Assembly: GCA_022393335.1 (NCBI GenBank)
Contig: JAJEKB010000790.1
Location: 291,009 to 355,008, forward strand
Length of the DNA stretch: 64,000 bases
DNA from: Macrotrachela quadricornifera
Lineage: Eukaryota; Rotifera; Eurotatoria; Philodinida; Philodinidae
Direction: 5' to 3'
Positions 35,310-48,000 of this stretch are shown in pieces. The notes under the pieces were generated by a model. The model searched no databases, had not been told where the DNA came from, and saw only the letters and a list, made by a program, of their open reading frames with translations. How positions within the stretch are numbered: position 1 is the first letter of the stretch; every line of letters starts with the position of its first letter. The translations under genes were made by a program, and so were the position numbers.

Positions 35310-37334
35310 ATGGCAGTGCGTGCTATTGAAAAATTATCTACTACTAATGCACCAGAATTTTCCAATAATGGCCTTGTACTCGTTTGGCTTGATGATGCTG
35401 CTGAAGAAGATCCAACTGTTAAAAGTATTCTTTCTTCTCTTTTCGACAATGTATTTGTTTTTACTAATCCCGATGCATGCCTTGAATTAGTTGAATCAAT
35501 TGATGTTAAAACATCTTGTTTATCTATTCTTATCTCTGGAAAATATGGACAAATGCTTGTACATGATCGTTTGCAACCATTAAATCAAGTTAAAGATATA
35601 TATGTCTTTTGTTTTGATACTGTTAAACATGGTCGATGGGCACAAACATGTGATAAAGTTCGATGTGTTTTTTCAGATATTAATAAAATTCTTCAATGTA
35701 TGCAATACGATATACAAAAAGATACAAAGCAACAACAGTCAGATGATGAACAACAACAACAACAACAACAACAGCAAGATGAACCAAAAGAACAAGAACG
35801 AGAACAAAAACAACAACAACAAGAACGTTATACAGATGAAAATAATTTATTTGATCAACTTGCACTTAATCTTATACTTCAAAGTCCTGATGATGGTGTA
35901 GAAGATTTCAATAATTATTGTCGAACATACAATGTAAATAATAACCAAGCTCATCTTGATGCTAATAAAGAAAATCAAATTGAAATACATGAGCAACAAC
36001 AAGAACAATATTTTAAACCAGAACAAACTATTGAAGAATGGTATCAACCAAATTTATGTTTTACTAACATAAATTCTAATGATCTAATTAAATTATGGAC
36101 ACTTCGTTGGTTTATACGAATATTTTATCGACAATTAACTATTGAATATAAAAAATTTATTAAGGATAAAACTAAACTTACTGTTAATTATGGTACATGG
36201 TTAAGTATCGATGAACTTGATGGAATGAAACATCGTATTGGTCAAATAATTATTGTCACTGAATCATTAATAACATATACAAATCAACAATTAGCATTAG
36301 ATTCTATAAAAAATACTGAACATAACAAAAACAAAGTTATATTTGAAATAAATATTGATACTGCTATTCAAGATACTATACCATATTCTGAAATAAAAAA
36401 AGATTATGTTTTATTATGGTTTGGAGCTCGATATCGTTTAGTTAAAATTGAATATATTGAACAACAAGAGAATTCATATTGGTTAATTGGTTTAAATTTA
36501 TGTCCAACACTTGATATAAAACCTTCTATTCGTACTTTATATGAATATTATTTTAAAGAATTAGTAGAATTAAATAATATTCATTATGCATTTGGTCGTA
36601 TATTTATGTATCAAGGTTCTTATTCTCAAGCAGAAAAATGGTTACAAATAGATAATCATTATCAAGAATTAGCTGAATTAGCTATACGTCAAAGTCATTA
36701 TGATCAAGCTAAACAATATCTTGAACATTTATCTGAAGATTCACATGATGCTAATATATTACGTGCTTATTTAATTATTTTAACATCAAATAATAATTAT
36801 TCTAAAGCACGTTTAATATTAATGAAAATTTTTTCTGAAGCAACAGATAAATTTGTACGAGCACGTGTTAATATTGTTCTTGGTTTTATTAATTTAATTA
36901 TAACACAACAAATTGATCAAGCATTTGAACATTTTATATTAAGTAATGAAGTTTTATGTAAAATTTTGCCAGATATTCATCCATATATTGCTAAATCATT
37001 CATTGGTATTGCTTATACATATTATATACAAGATGATTTAATTAATGCAAAAAAATATTTTGAAATGGCATTTAATATTCAAAAACAATCATTAATATAT
37101 AATCATCCAGATTTTGCTCGAACTCGAAATGGTCTTGCTCATTGTTTATCAAATAATAAACAAACAATTAAACAAGCATTAAATGAATTTGAATATGCAC
37201 TTAATATTCTATTAGATACATATCAATATGAACATCAATATCATCCAGAAATATTAGCAACTATGAGTGATATAGAAAAATTAAGAAAAGGAAAATTATT
37301 ACGTCCACGTTATACTTTACTTGATTATATTTAA
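35310..37334 (+). CDS. Intronless protein with degenerate ADP-ribosyltransferase-like region and TPRs
   Basis: About 674 aa from ATG 35310; an upstream in-frame ATG at 35184 would add 42 aa. Residues 18-115 form an alpha/beta unit (LVLVWLDDAAEEDPTV, SCLSILISGKYGQMLV, DIYVFCFDT) that I associate with a recurrent N-terminal module of bdelloid proteins. A Gln-rich linker follows near residues 144-172. Residues about 270-400 align by pattern with arginine-type ADP-ribosyltransferases (KLTVNYGTWLSIDELDGM, VIFEINIDTAIQ, RYRLVKIEYI). However, the expected Arg (R in YRG), the STS loop and the ExE pair are absent. From about residue 420 there are TPRs (YAFGRIFMYQGSYSQAEKWL, KSFIGIAYTYYIQDDLI, FARTRNGLAHCLS) of kinesin-light-chain style. 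A regulatory or binding pseudoenzyme is inferred. It is the only long intronless gene in the window. Confidence 0.75.
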   Translation: MAVRAIEKLSTTNAPEFSNNGLVLVWLDDAAEEDPTVKSILSSLFDNVFVFTNPDACLELVESIDVKTSCLSILISGKYGQMLVHDRLQPLNQVKDIYVFCFDTVKHGRWAQTCDKVRCVFSDINKILQCMQYDIQKDTKQQQSDDEQQQQQQQQQDEPKEQEREQKQQQQERYTDENNLFDQLALNLILQSPDDGVEDFNNYCRTYNVNNNQAHLDANKENQIEIHEQQQEQYFKPEQTIEEWYQPNLCFTNINSNDLIKLWTLRWFIRIFYRQLTIEYKKFIKDKTKLTVNYGTWLSIDELDGMKHRIGQIIIVTESLITYTNQQLALDSIKNTEHNKNKVIFEINIDTAIQDTIPYSEIKKDYVLLWFGARYRLVKIEYIEQQENSYWLIGLNLCPTLDIKPSIRTLYEYYFKELVELNNIHYAFGRIFMYQGSYSQAEKWLQIDNHYQELAELAIRQSHYDQAKQYLEHLSEDSHDANILRAYLIILTSNNNYSKARLILMKIFSEATDKFVRARVNIVLGFINLIITQQIDQAFEHFILSNEVLCKILPDIHPYIAKSFIGIAYTYYIQDDLINAKKYFEMAFNIQKQSLIYNHPDFARTRNGLAHCLSNNKQTIKQALNEFEYALNILLDTYQYEHQYHPEILATMSDIEKLRKGKLLRPRYTLLDYI

Positions 37335-39037
37335 ATTTTTTGTATATAAAGATATATGAAAACAAATAGATCTAGCCTGAAGATCTTATAAAAAAAATGA
37401 TTATTCAATATTAAATCTCATCAAAACTATTTATATAAGAAGATATTGAAGAAATGATTATATATTCTTTCATTTTATATTGACAAAAGAATTAAAATAC
37501 TTATGTATAAGTTATTGTATCTATGTCGCAGATGACATAACTTGTTAATGACTACTAATGAAAAAAAAACATTGATGTTGAAATTTGAGACGATAATTTG
37601 ATTTGTACTAACCATATGTATTCTATATTATTATCTTTCATGCGAATATTATCAATGATTTTTCACTAACTTTACACAAAGAAGATCTTCATGTAAAAAT
37701 TTTTATGATTATAGACAATTTTTTGACAAACATTGAACAATCATAGAAAAATTTCAAAGTATTATTGCATTATTTGTTTCTTAACTAGAATTAACACTTA
37801 TTATTGCACATTCTCTCTCATTCTTAAAATATGCTTTATATCTACTCAATGAACTGTATTTATTAAAAAATTCAACTCTATATGTAATAATAATTATATC
37901 AAAGCATACGGTTCGAACAAATATAATAGATAGAGACAAGAAACATCCTGTAATACTATTAATTCGATACTTTTTCTCATGAATATTATATGATGATGAA
38001 AAGAAAAAAAATGCTAATTTTTAATAAATGACGAACTTTATTTAGAAATATTATTTTAAGAACTATATCTAAAAATAGATTAGTAGGGAGATTATTATAA
38101 TACTTTTTTTATACTATCAAATATCTATGATTCTAGTATTCAAAGATTGTGTAACTATAATATCGTTAAATTTTGTTGATCAATTATCATCGTTGACGAA
38201 AGATGAATGAAAAAAAAAGAAATAAAAAGATTCATGATTATTCTTAAAGTTATTACATTGAAAAATTAAATAATCCTTTAATCTTATTTTCTTATCTTTT
38301 GTATATGTTATAATCGATTTATCTGACTTAATGTTATGAAAAGAGATGTCATACTATTACTCATTTTTTTTTTTGCTAATGTACTCAATGAACTTACTAA
38401 AAACAGATTAATTGAAACAAATTTATAATTATTACAACATTAAAATTCAAATTATACATAATAAGATACTATAAATGATGAATATAACATGTTAACATTC
38501 TATTTATAATAATAAATAATGTTTAATAGTGACATCTGTCATTTTTATATAATTTGTTCGAAATAATAAACTAATAAAAATTGGCCAGTGTGACCTAACT
38601 AATCAAGCTAGTTGCTTATATTATTTTGTGGAGGCATTATGATTGATTGTGTCGCCACTCATTGTATTACCGTAGAGACATGTGTATAGTTGTATACGTG
38701 ACGAATCATACTAGATTATTTCTATTTTATCCATTTTGAAACAAAGGAAAATAATGAATTAGTTTAATTTTAACCTTGTTATTTACCTATTTTTATTTTG
38801 TTTTATATTTTTCATAAAACAATAAGAAAATAAATTGTTTTGAATATAAGATAACTCATTAATTGAACTTTATTTTATTATTCAGATAATGTAATTTTAA
38901 CGATTTGTTTATTTTTATACTCGTATTTTATTACTTGAATTTCTTTACTTTAAATTTTATTAATTAAAAGAAGAAAAAAAAAATAATTTTGTGATTATAT
39001 AATAATGAACAATTAATTATATAATATAAAGAAAATT
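37335..39037. other. Intergenic before the NCoR gene
   Basis: 1.7 kb, very AT-rich, with no exon pattern on either strand. It should hold the 3' UTR of the ART-like gene and the NCoR promoter. Confidence 0.45.
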
Positions 39038-42000
39038 ATGGCCCGACAATCACCATTCATGTCGTCGGCTCAATTTACTTATCCAAGTAGTTATCAACAA
39101 GTATGTTAAGAAAGGAAAATAACTGAGAATATTTCGTTTTTATTATTTTTAAGCATGATACTCGTTATGCAAATAATTCTACTGTTGAATCAGCTATGGC
39201 ATTAAATCGACGTCCATCATTACTTGCTAGTTATCATAATCATTTTAGTAGTCCGGAAAGGTTTGTTTTTTGTTGAACACAAAAATTAAAATTTTTTTTA
39301 TTGATAATTTTTTTTTAGAGCTTCATTAGCTTCATATTATTCTTCCATAGCACCTATTTCAATGGGACCACATGTTGATGAACATTCAAAACGTTCACGT
39401 TATCCAACTGGTGGAAATCTATCAATTAATTCACAATTATTACCATTATCAATTGATATTAAAAAGGTTTTTTTTGTTTTTGTTTTTTTTATTATAATTA
39501 TTATTTTAATATATAGGAACAACAAGTCTATCAACCACAAACTGAAGCTATATCACCAACACCGGATGATCCAAAAAATGATACAAATATGAGAGATTCA
39601 ACAATAATACGTAATGCAATATCTAAACTTGAATCGGAAATTGATATAACTATGAAAAAACTTCATCGAGCTAAACTTAGTCAAGTAATATAAATAATTT
39701 TAAAATATATAAAATTATATAATTGATAATATATTAATAGAGTGAAATAAAAAGTCAAGCTGATAGATCAGCTGCTGTTGAAGAAGATAATGATGATTTA
39801 TATAAAATAAATGGTTCACAAACACTTATTGAAAAAATTCTTCATGATAATAGAGTAAATCTTAATATATATATACATATGTATTTATTCTTGAATATTT
39901 TCTAGAAAAAAGCTGAAGATAGTCAAAAAATCTTGAATCATTTAAATAATAATATGGATTTAACAATACCACTTTATCAAGAAGGAAATGATCTTGAAAC
40001 CATACAAAAAATTCGAATACAGTATGTTTCTCTTTTTCATTAAATATTTTAGAAATAAAAATTCTTTTTTATTTTAATAATAATTTAGATATATAAATGT
40101 AATGAAAAATCGTTTGAAAGATTTTTTTAAAAAAAAATATGAAAATTTAAATAATCAAAGAAAATTTTCAAGTAATAAATATGATGAAATATATCAAGAA
40201 TGGCAAAAATTAATTGAAAAAGATGAAAAAATTATATTAAATAAAGATATAACAATATATCGTGATATATTTGAAAAAACATTTCCTGAATTACGTAAAA
40301 CACGTGAAGATAAAGAAAAAAAACAAATGAATATAAATGAATCAACAACAAATGAACAACAAATATCATTAAATAATACAATTGAACAAGATATTGAACA
40401 TGAAGAAGATAAAATGCGTAAATCATCTATTATACCACCAATTATTTATGATAAATGGCAACGTAAATATCAATATTTTAATCAAAATGGTTTAATAAAA
40501 CGTGATGCTGTTGAATTTTATAAAGAACGTACTAAAATACCATATTGGTCACCAGAAGAAAAACAAATATTTATTGAAAAATTTACTCAATCACCAAAAA
40601 ATTTTGGTTATATATCATCATTTTTAGAAAATAAAACAACAGAACAATGTGTACAATTTTATTATATGACAAAAAAAACTGAAAATTATAAAAATTTATT
40701 AAGAAAACAAAGTCAAGCTAATAGACGTAAAGCTAAACAAAATCCAACAACAACAACAGTTACATCATCAACAACTATTGAAACAACATTAGTTACAAAA
40801 GTTACTTCATCAAATACTATTATTTCATCAACATCACAACAAATTCTTGGACATACATCCAATGAAGGAGGACAAGTTTGTTAAAAATAAAAAATTTTCA
40901 AAATAAAAAATATATTGTTTTTTTTCTCCTTAGGATGGTGATCGTACAACAGATCGATTAGAAAAGTAAGTTAAATTTTATTAAAATATGAAAAATAAAA
41001 TAATTATTTTCTTCTTTCTAGTGATGAAGAACGACGTGAAATACGTAAGTAAATTATTTCCTTTTTCACTACGTATATATATTTAAATAAAATATTCAAA
41101 TTAATATAATAAGATGATTAATTTAAAAGAAAATTTTGATTTACTTTAATATAGTTTAATATTAAACATTATATATCGTCTAAGTTAATTCCTATTTTAG
41201 TATATAATCTATATGAAAAGATTAAATATGACAGATATGACATTTGGTAAATACAATAGAAAATGTCGATTTCGAACAATAAGAGCTTTTCTATAATTGC
41301 CATACAAACTGGTAAATATAGAATAACATTTAAGAATTATCTCGTTAATATGAAACGAATAAATAAGAATAGAACTTAAATATGAATTTATATATATATA
41401 AATTATGTAATAATAATTCAATCAGTAAATATATAAAAAATTTCATTTATTTTAATTAGATAGAAATTAACATCAATAGATATATTAACGAATAGCCTAG
41501 AATAAAATGTCAATCTCAGTCATTATTTATTGCTTATACTCTATAGTTTTATCAAAAGATTTGCCATGTATTGTTATGATAAGACGATATATTCTATTTA
41601 AATAATATTTATTGATTCATTTTAGAGAGGAATATGATTAAAAAGTTTACATACAATTTTTAAAATCTTCATTTTTTCGGTTTTTGAAAATATTGAATTT
41701 TTGATTTTAATCTATTGTTATTGTTAATTTTTAATCATATTACTGTCTAAAGATATGAACGGGAAAAGAATACATAGGACTAGTTTTGTTATCTTTTAAT
41801 TAATTCAAAGAAAAAAAAATATCGATAATTAAGATGTAGTTAAATTTTCTTTATTTAGATCCCGGTGATGGAAATGAAGAAAAACGTTCAAATAAAAAGT
41901 TTGTTAATTTTTTTTTTAATTTTCTATATCCTTTCTTTTTTTTTGCATTTTTTTTTAGTCGATGTCAATTATTATCTTGTACACATGAAAAATTAGGTAA

Positions 42001-45000
42001 AAAGAAAAATCGTAAAAATCGTTTACGTGCATTTCCAACAAAATGGAATGAATTAACAAATGAAAGTCGTGTAGCTATACGTCATTCATTACGTAAGAAA
42101 ATATAAAATATAAAATAAATTTATTTTAAATTCTTTTTTTTTTTTAGAAATTCCACAAAATGTTCAACGATGTTGTACACGTTGTTATGAAAAATTAATT
42201 ATTCAAATACGTCAAAAACAAACAGCAACACAATTAATTGAAGAAGAAGACGATGATGATGATGATGAATCATCAAAAATTCAATCAAATAGAATAGATG
42301 AACAAAATTCTAAACATAATGATGGTAAATAATAAATACTAAATTTTTATTAAAATAAATAATATATATATATATAAATGTGTATAGAAGGATGGACAGA
42401 ACATGAAATTGATGCATTTACAGAAGCACTTCAAAAATTTAAAGATAATTGGACACAGATAGCTGAATATGTTCATCGTAGCGAACAAAGTTGTCGAACA
42501 TTTTATCAAAGATATCGTAAAAAAATTCATTTACCTGATGAAGAACATGTGAGATTTTCTATTAAAATACAAAAAAAAAAGCGACAATTGATCAAATTAT
42601 TTTTTTTTATTATAGAATATTGATGAAGATAATATAAGTCGATCAGGTTCAGAAGATACATCTCATCGATTAACTATTCCAATAAAATCAAAGGAAAGTC
42701 AAAAAACTGATGAAAGTCAAAAACAAATGTTCTATATGTATTCAAAAGATAATAATAATGAACATAATATACAAAAAACAATTATTAATGAAGATAGTAA
42801 TGAATCTATACATGGAATGATTATTGATCAAACTGATGAACAAACATTAGTAAATGAAGAAAAAAATCAACAAATACAAACATCATCTAGTTTAACTACA
42901 ATAACTTCACTTGTTGAAAAAGAAATTTCAAAAACATTAAATGAAACAGAAAAACGTTTAGCAAATCATAATTTATCATCAGAAAAAATTCAATCATCAT
43001 TATCAACATTAAATACAAATAATTCTACTCAATCACTTCCACCTCCGCCGCCTCCACCTCCACCTATTGTTACATTACCTAAATCACATTCACCATCAAT
43101 ACCTTCTCAACATATTCATTCATCTCATAATCAACAAACAAGTTTAAATAAAGGCTCAATTATGCGTGGAACACCTATTTCACCATCAAATAAACCAATT
43201 TCTGTTGATACATCAATCAGTCATTCACATCTTTATTCAAATCAAAAAAATGAATATACATCTCATTCATCACAAATTAAATCATCAAAAATATTAGATC
43301 AACAACAACAACAACATTTATATTTACAACAGCAACAGCAACAACAGCAACAGCAACAGCAACAACAGCAGCAACAACAACAACAGCAACAACAGCAGCA
43401 ACAACAACAACAACAACAACAGTCTCCTTATATGCGTCATTATTCTCATCAACAAGGTATGCATCATCATTTTCCAGGCCAATATTTACAACAACATAAA
43501 TCATCTTCAATTAATAATCAACAACAACAAACATCAACAAATACCAATAAATCTATGGGAATTGATACATCAAATACAGATACATATGAAACATTACGAG
43601 CTGATTTTGTCACATCAAGATATCTTACAACAACACATTCACCAAATCACGAACGGTAAGAAAATAAATTCACCTAATTTTGCAAGAAGAAAAGAAAAAT
43701 TTGAAAAGCAAATTTTAATTTTTATATATAACGGGTAGGCCATAGAGAATTGCTCTCTTAGCATTTTTAAGATTTCTCCTCTATTGTCATTAAAAATCTT
43801 TTTTTTTCCAAAAAGGTAGTGCTTGATATTTTCTACAAAACCATATATAACTAGATTCTAAAACTGTTATAAATATATTTAAAAAAAGTTGAAAAATAAA
43901 GATGCACAAAAAGTTAGAAAATGTAACTGGTTGAACATGATGAATAGGCGTGCTTACACCTAATGTTTTTGTTACTTCGTCCTATTTTCGAAACAAAATA
44001 TAACAAAAGAACAACTTATAAAAAACAAAGTCATTTTGTACCAAAAAAAAAGTGTATAATTTTCGCGCGGTCAGCGCGTTATAAAATAAATGATCGTATA
44101 TAAATTGATCTTTTAGTGTGTTTTTTTCTAAATCGATAGGACAAAGTAAGTGATGAAAAAATGGAATGGAAAGTACAACCAACTATCATATCTAACCCGT
44201 TACATTTTATCACTTTTCGTGAATCTTCATATTTGGTTTTGTAGAGAATTTCTAATGCTATCTTTTAATTAAAAAAGGTTTTTTAATGCTAGAGATAATA
44301 GAGAAGAAATCTTAAAAACACTAAGAGGGCAATTCTATATGGCCCGCCAGTTATATATATGTAAATATACTTTATAGTATTTGAAAAAGAAAATGTCATC
44401 ATGACATTAACACAACTATTCTATTGACTGAGACGTATCGTACAATTCTCTATTGATATGGTTTCATTTTTTTTTCTAATATAAAATGTAAGATATATTT
44501 TATTATAGTCAATCTCGACATCCATCTGAACAACGATCACCATCACATTCATCTTCATCAATGTCATCAAATAATCAACAATTACTTCCTCCACCAACAG
44601 CAATAATTCCTTCAACATCAAATCCTTCTATTCAAGCTTCAACACATTCACATCATTCTCAACATAAACAACAAGCTCTTTTAGCAGCATCACAAATTCT
44701 TGCTTCATCTGGTATATATCCACAAGAATTACTTACAACTGGTCTTTTACCATATTCACCTTATTATGGTTCATTACCCGGTGCTTCATTTTATATTGAT
44801 CCACGTCTTATTCATGATTTTTCTACAGTTACAAATAATGAACAATTAAAAACTTTACGTAATACTAATCGTCATCTTACTCAAACATCAGCTCATTCTC
44901 CACCTGATCCTTCAACATATTCAACTCAATCATCTAAACGACCTTCACATGAAAATATTGGTAAAAAAAAATTCTTTAATTTTATTTTTATTTTTTTTAT

Positions 45001-48000
45001 TTATTTGAACTTTAAGAACATATGCGATATTCAACAAGTGATTATGCAACACCAATATGGCGTACACAAAATTTAAATAATTCTCAACAACAACAGCAAC
45101 AACAGCAACAACAACAAATTCATTCTCAATTAAAATCTAATCCTGGCATTAATGAATTCTCTCGACAATCAACACGCATTCCGTCAGCTACAGATAGAGA
45201 TACTAGGTATGAGGAAAAAAGAAACAACGTTATTTATATAATTAGAATATATAAAAAATTATATATAGAAAAAAAAAATGACTAGTATTTTCTAATTCCC
45301 ATCAAAAAAAAAAGAATGAGAAGAAAAAGAAAAAAAAACAAAGGATAGTCAAATGACTGCTTTTTCTATATCGTTTCTTCTCGTTCTATCGTTACATAGT
45401 AAATATATATACTATGTTAGACAATGATGTTGCATTCACTTAGAATCTACTAAGGTTCTATCAGTATAAAAGAACAAGGTCATTATAACCTTCATTTTTT
45501 TTAAAGCGAATAATAAAATAAATTTGAAAGAAAAAATTTTTTTGTTTTAGATCTCCTGACGATTTTCATCATCGTATTAATCAATCACGTGCAACGATTG
45601 AAAATCCATCAGTACATTTTCAACGATCCGAAGTACACAATCATCATGTATATCTAAACATATTGAACTTTTTAATAAAAAAATATTATATTCTTTTAGA
45701 AATCATCTTCTCACGAAAAATTCAATACCAATTTACATTATTCTGACCATTTAACAGATACTAATTCATCGTCTTATATAAGACAGCCTAGTAATGTGCA
45801 TAAACCACATGCAAGCCATCATCATCATACATCTACTTCAACCAATCGACCATCATTAGTCTCATCTTCTCAAATTTCTCCACATCATGCATCAAATTAT
45901 ATGTTTCATGGTCTTCATCATTCTCCTGTAGGTTCTATTTCACCTCAACAATCACATTATTCTCAACAGCGTTCATCATATCCAAACGAATCAATACGAA
46001 ATTCTAAAGAACCAATATCAATTCAAGAATTTATGAAACAAAGTGTTAATGAATTTGTTGCATTAACAAGTAAGATTAATTTATATATATTTACTCTACT
46101 AAAATATTTATTCATAGAAGTTGAACAGAAATTTTAATCGAATTTTTCTTGAGGATGTAATACATATATGATTATGCAAGTAGTTTAAATATTCAATTTG
46201 TATTTTAGATGGTTATTTTCTTTTTATGTTCTAAAATTTTTTTTCTGCATCTTTTCTTTATAGAGACAAATTAACAAATACATGTTTCGCTATATTAAAA
46301 TTTATTATAAAAATTCTATCAGAACATCTGGTTTTTCCTTTTACTGGAAATTTCTTATTTTTATTTTTTCTTAATAAGATTAAGTTTCTATAGAAACTTT
46401 CTTTTCTTTTTTATTTCTTTAGATAATGATAATAAAACATTAAATAGTGATTTATCTTCATCAGAAAATTCCAATAGTCAATTATCACGTATACTTCGAC
46501 CAACAGCAAAATCTGGAATAAAATCTGTTGATGTAAAAATAAAAGAAATGAAAAATTTATCTTTTTCTTTTGGTATTTTTAGAATTCTGATCAACCAATT
46601 TTACTTGATGGTGATGATGATTCAAATTCAATGGTAAATTTAAAAAGAATTTTGTATTAAAATTTTATTTTTCTTTCTTTCTTTAATCAGCGTGATCAAA
46701 ATGAAATAACAACAGATGGAAATTCTAAAACTCGTTCAACTCAAGATGGTAAAAAAAATAATTAAAATTTCTCTTATTTTATTTAATTATTTTAAAGTAA
46801 ATAAATCTACAATGGAAAGTGAAATGCCTGAAAGACGTCGTGATAGTTCAATAAAAAAAATTCTTTCAAATCAACCATTAGAAAAACAAGAATATGTTGG
46901 TAAGATATTCAAAGATTATTTTAATATAAATCTTTATTTCTTGGTTTTTTTTTTCATTTATATTTAATTAGAAATCAATCAAAAAGTACAAAATAGTAAT
47001 ATTAGTGCATCAAAAGTTCATTCAACAAATGATGTCAATGGTTTAGAACGAACAAATAGTATTGGCGGACGTGAATGTATGATCATAAAAAAGAACAAAA
47101 AATATTTAAAGAAAATTTTTATTATTTTTTGTTTATTTTAGCTACACGATCACGCGGTTCGATAACGATGCGAATGTTAATGGGTGCAAATGGAATTTAT
47201 GCCGATGGAAAAGCTCAACCAATGACAACAAATGGTATATTTATATTTTATTTTTATATTTATTTTAATTTATTTAAATAGAAACGTCTAATGAACAAAC
47301 GAATAAACGTGCAGCATCACCAAATGATAAAAGTCAATCATTAGAATATTTAATACGTGGTGAACTTGTTCGAGCATGTCCATCATTACCAAAAACTGAT
47401 GGTAAAATAAAATTAAAACAAAAAAAAATGAACAATATTTTTTTATATTTTCATATATTTAGAATCATCAACAATATTTCAAAATCGTCATTTATCACCC
47501 ACAACACAACAACGAATATCATCAAAACGAATGAGGTAAATCCTATTAATTAAAAAATTTTATTTTTATTTTAATTTTTTAATTTTTATAAGAACATCAC
47601 CAAAAGATGAAACAATGTCAAATAATGAACAACGTCATTCATCATTTTATCAAACACATGATACATCAACAAATGTACGTGATCCATTTATGTTACAAGC
47701 ACATTCAAAAAATTCTCATCAACAAACAATTCAATCACCATCAACTATGGATCGTAATTGGCAATCATATGTTCAACAACAATATCAACATACATTTGGA
47801 TCACGATCATCACGTTCAGCAATTATGAATTCAGGTTCAATAACACAAGGTAGTCCAATATCTCCACCAACACGTTTATCAACTGATCAACAACAATATC
47901 CATCAACAGCAAATAATCAACTTGTTAATCCACGTTATTCTTGTTATATGAATAAAAGTAAAAAAAAAGAGAAGAGAGTGTTGTTTTTTTTTTGATGAAA

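Noticed and set aside
41045..41858. Possible MITE in the 0.8 kb NCoR intron
   Set aside because: Only a 14 bp AT-rich inverted match (AATATGATTAAAAA and its complement near 41631 and 41726) inside the intron; no terminal repeats or duplication at the edges.
44050..44085. GC-rich cgcgcggtcagcgcg patch as a regulatory site or tRNA fragment
   Set aside because: Lies in the interior of the hAT-like element and has no tRNA box A/B layout.
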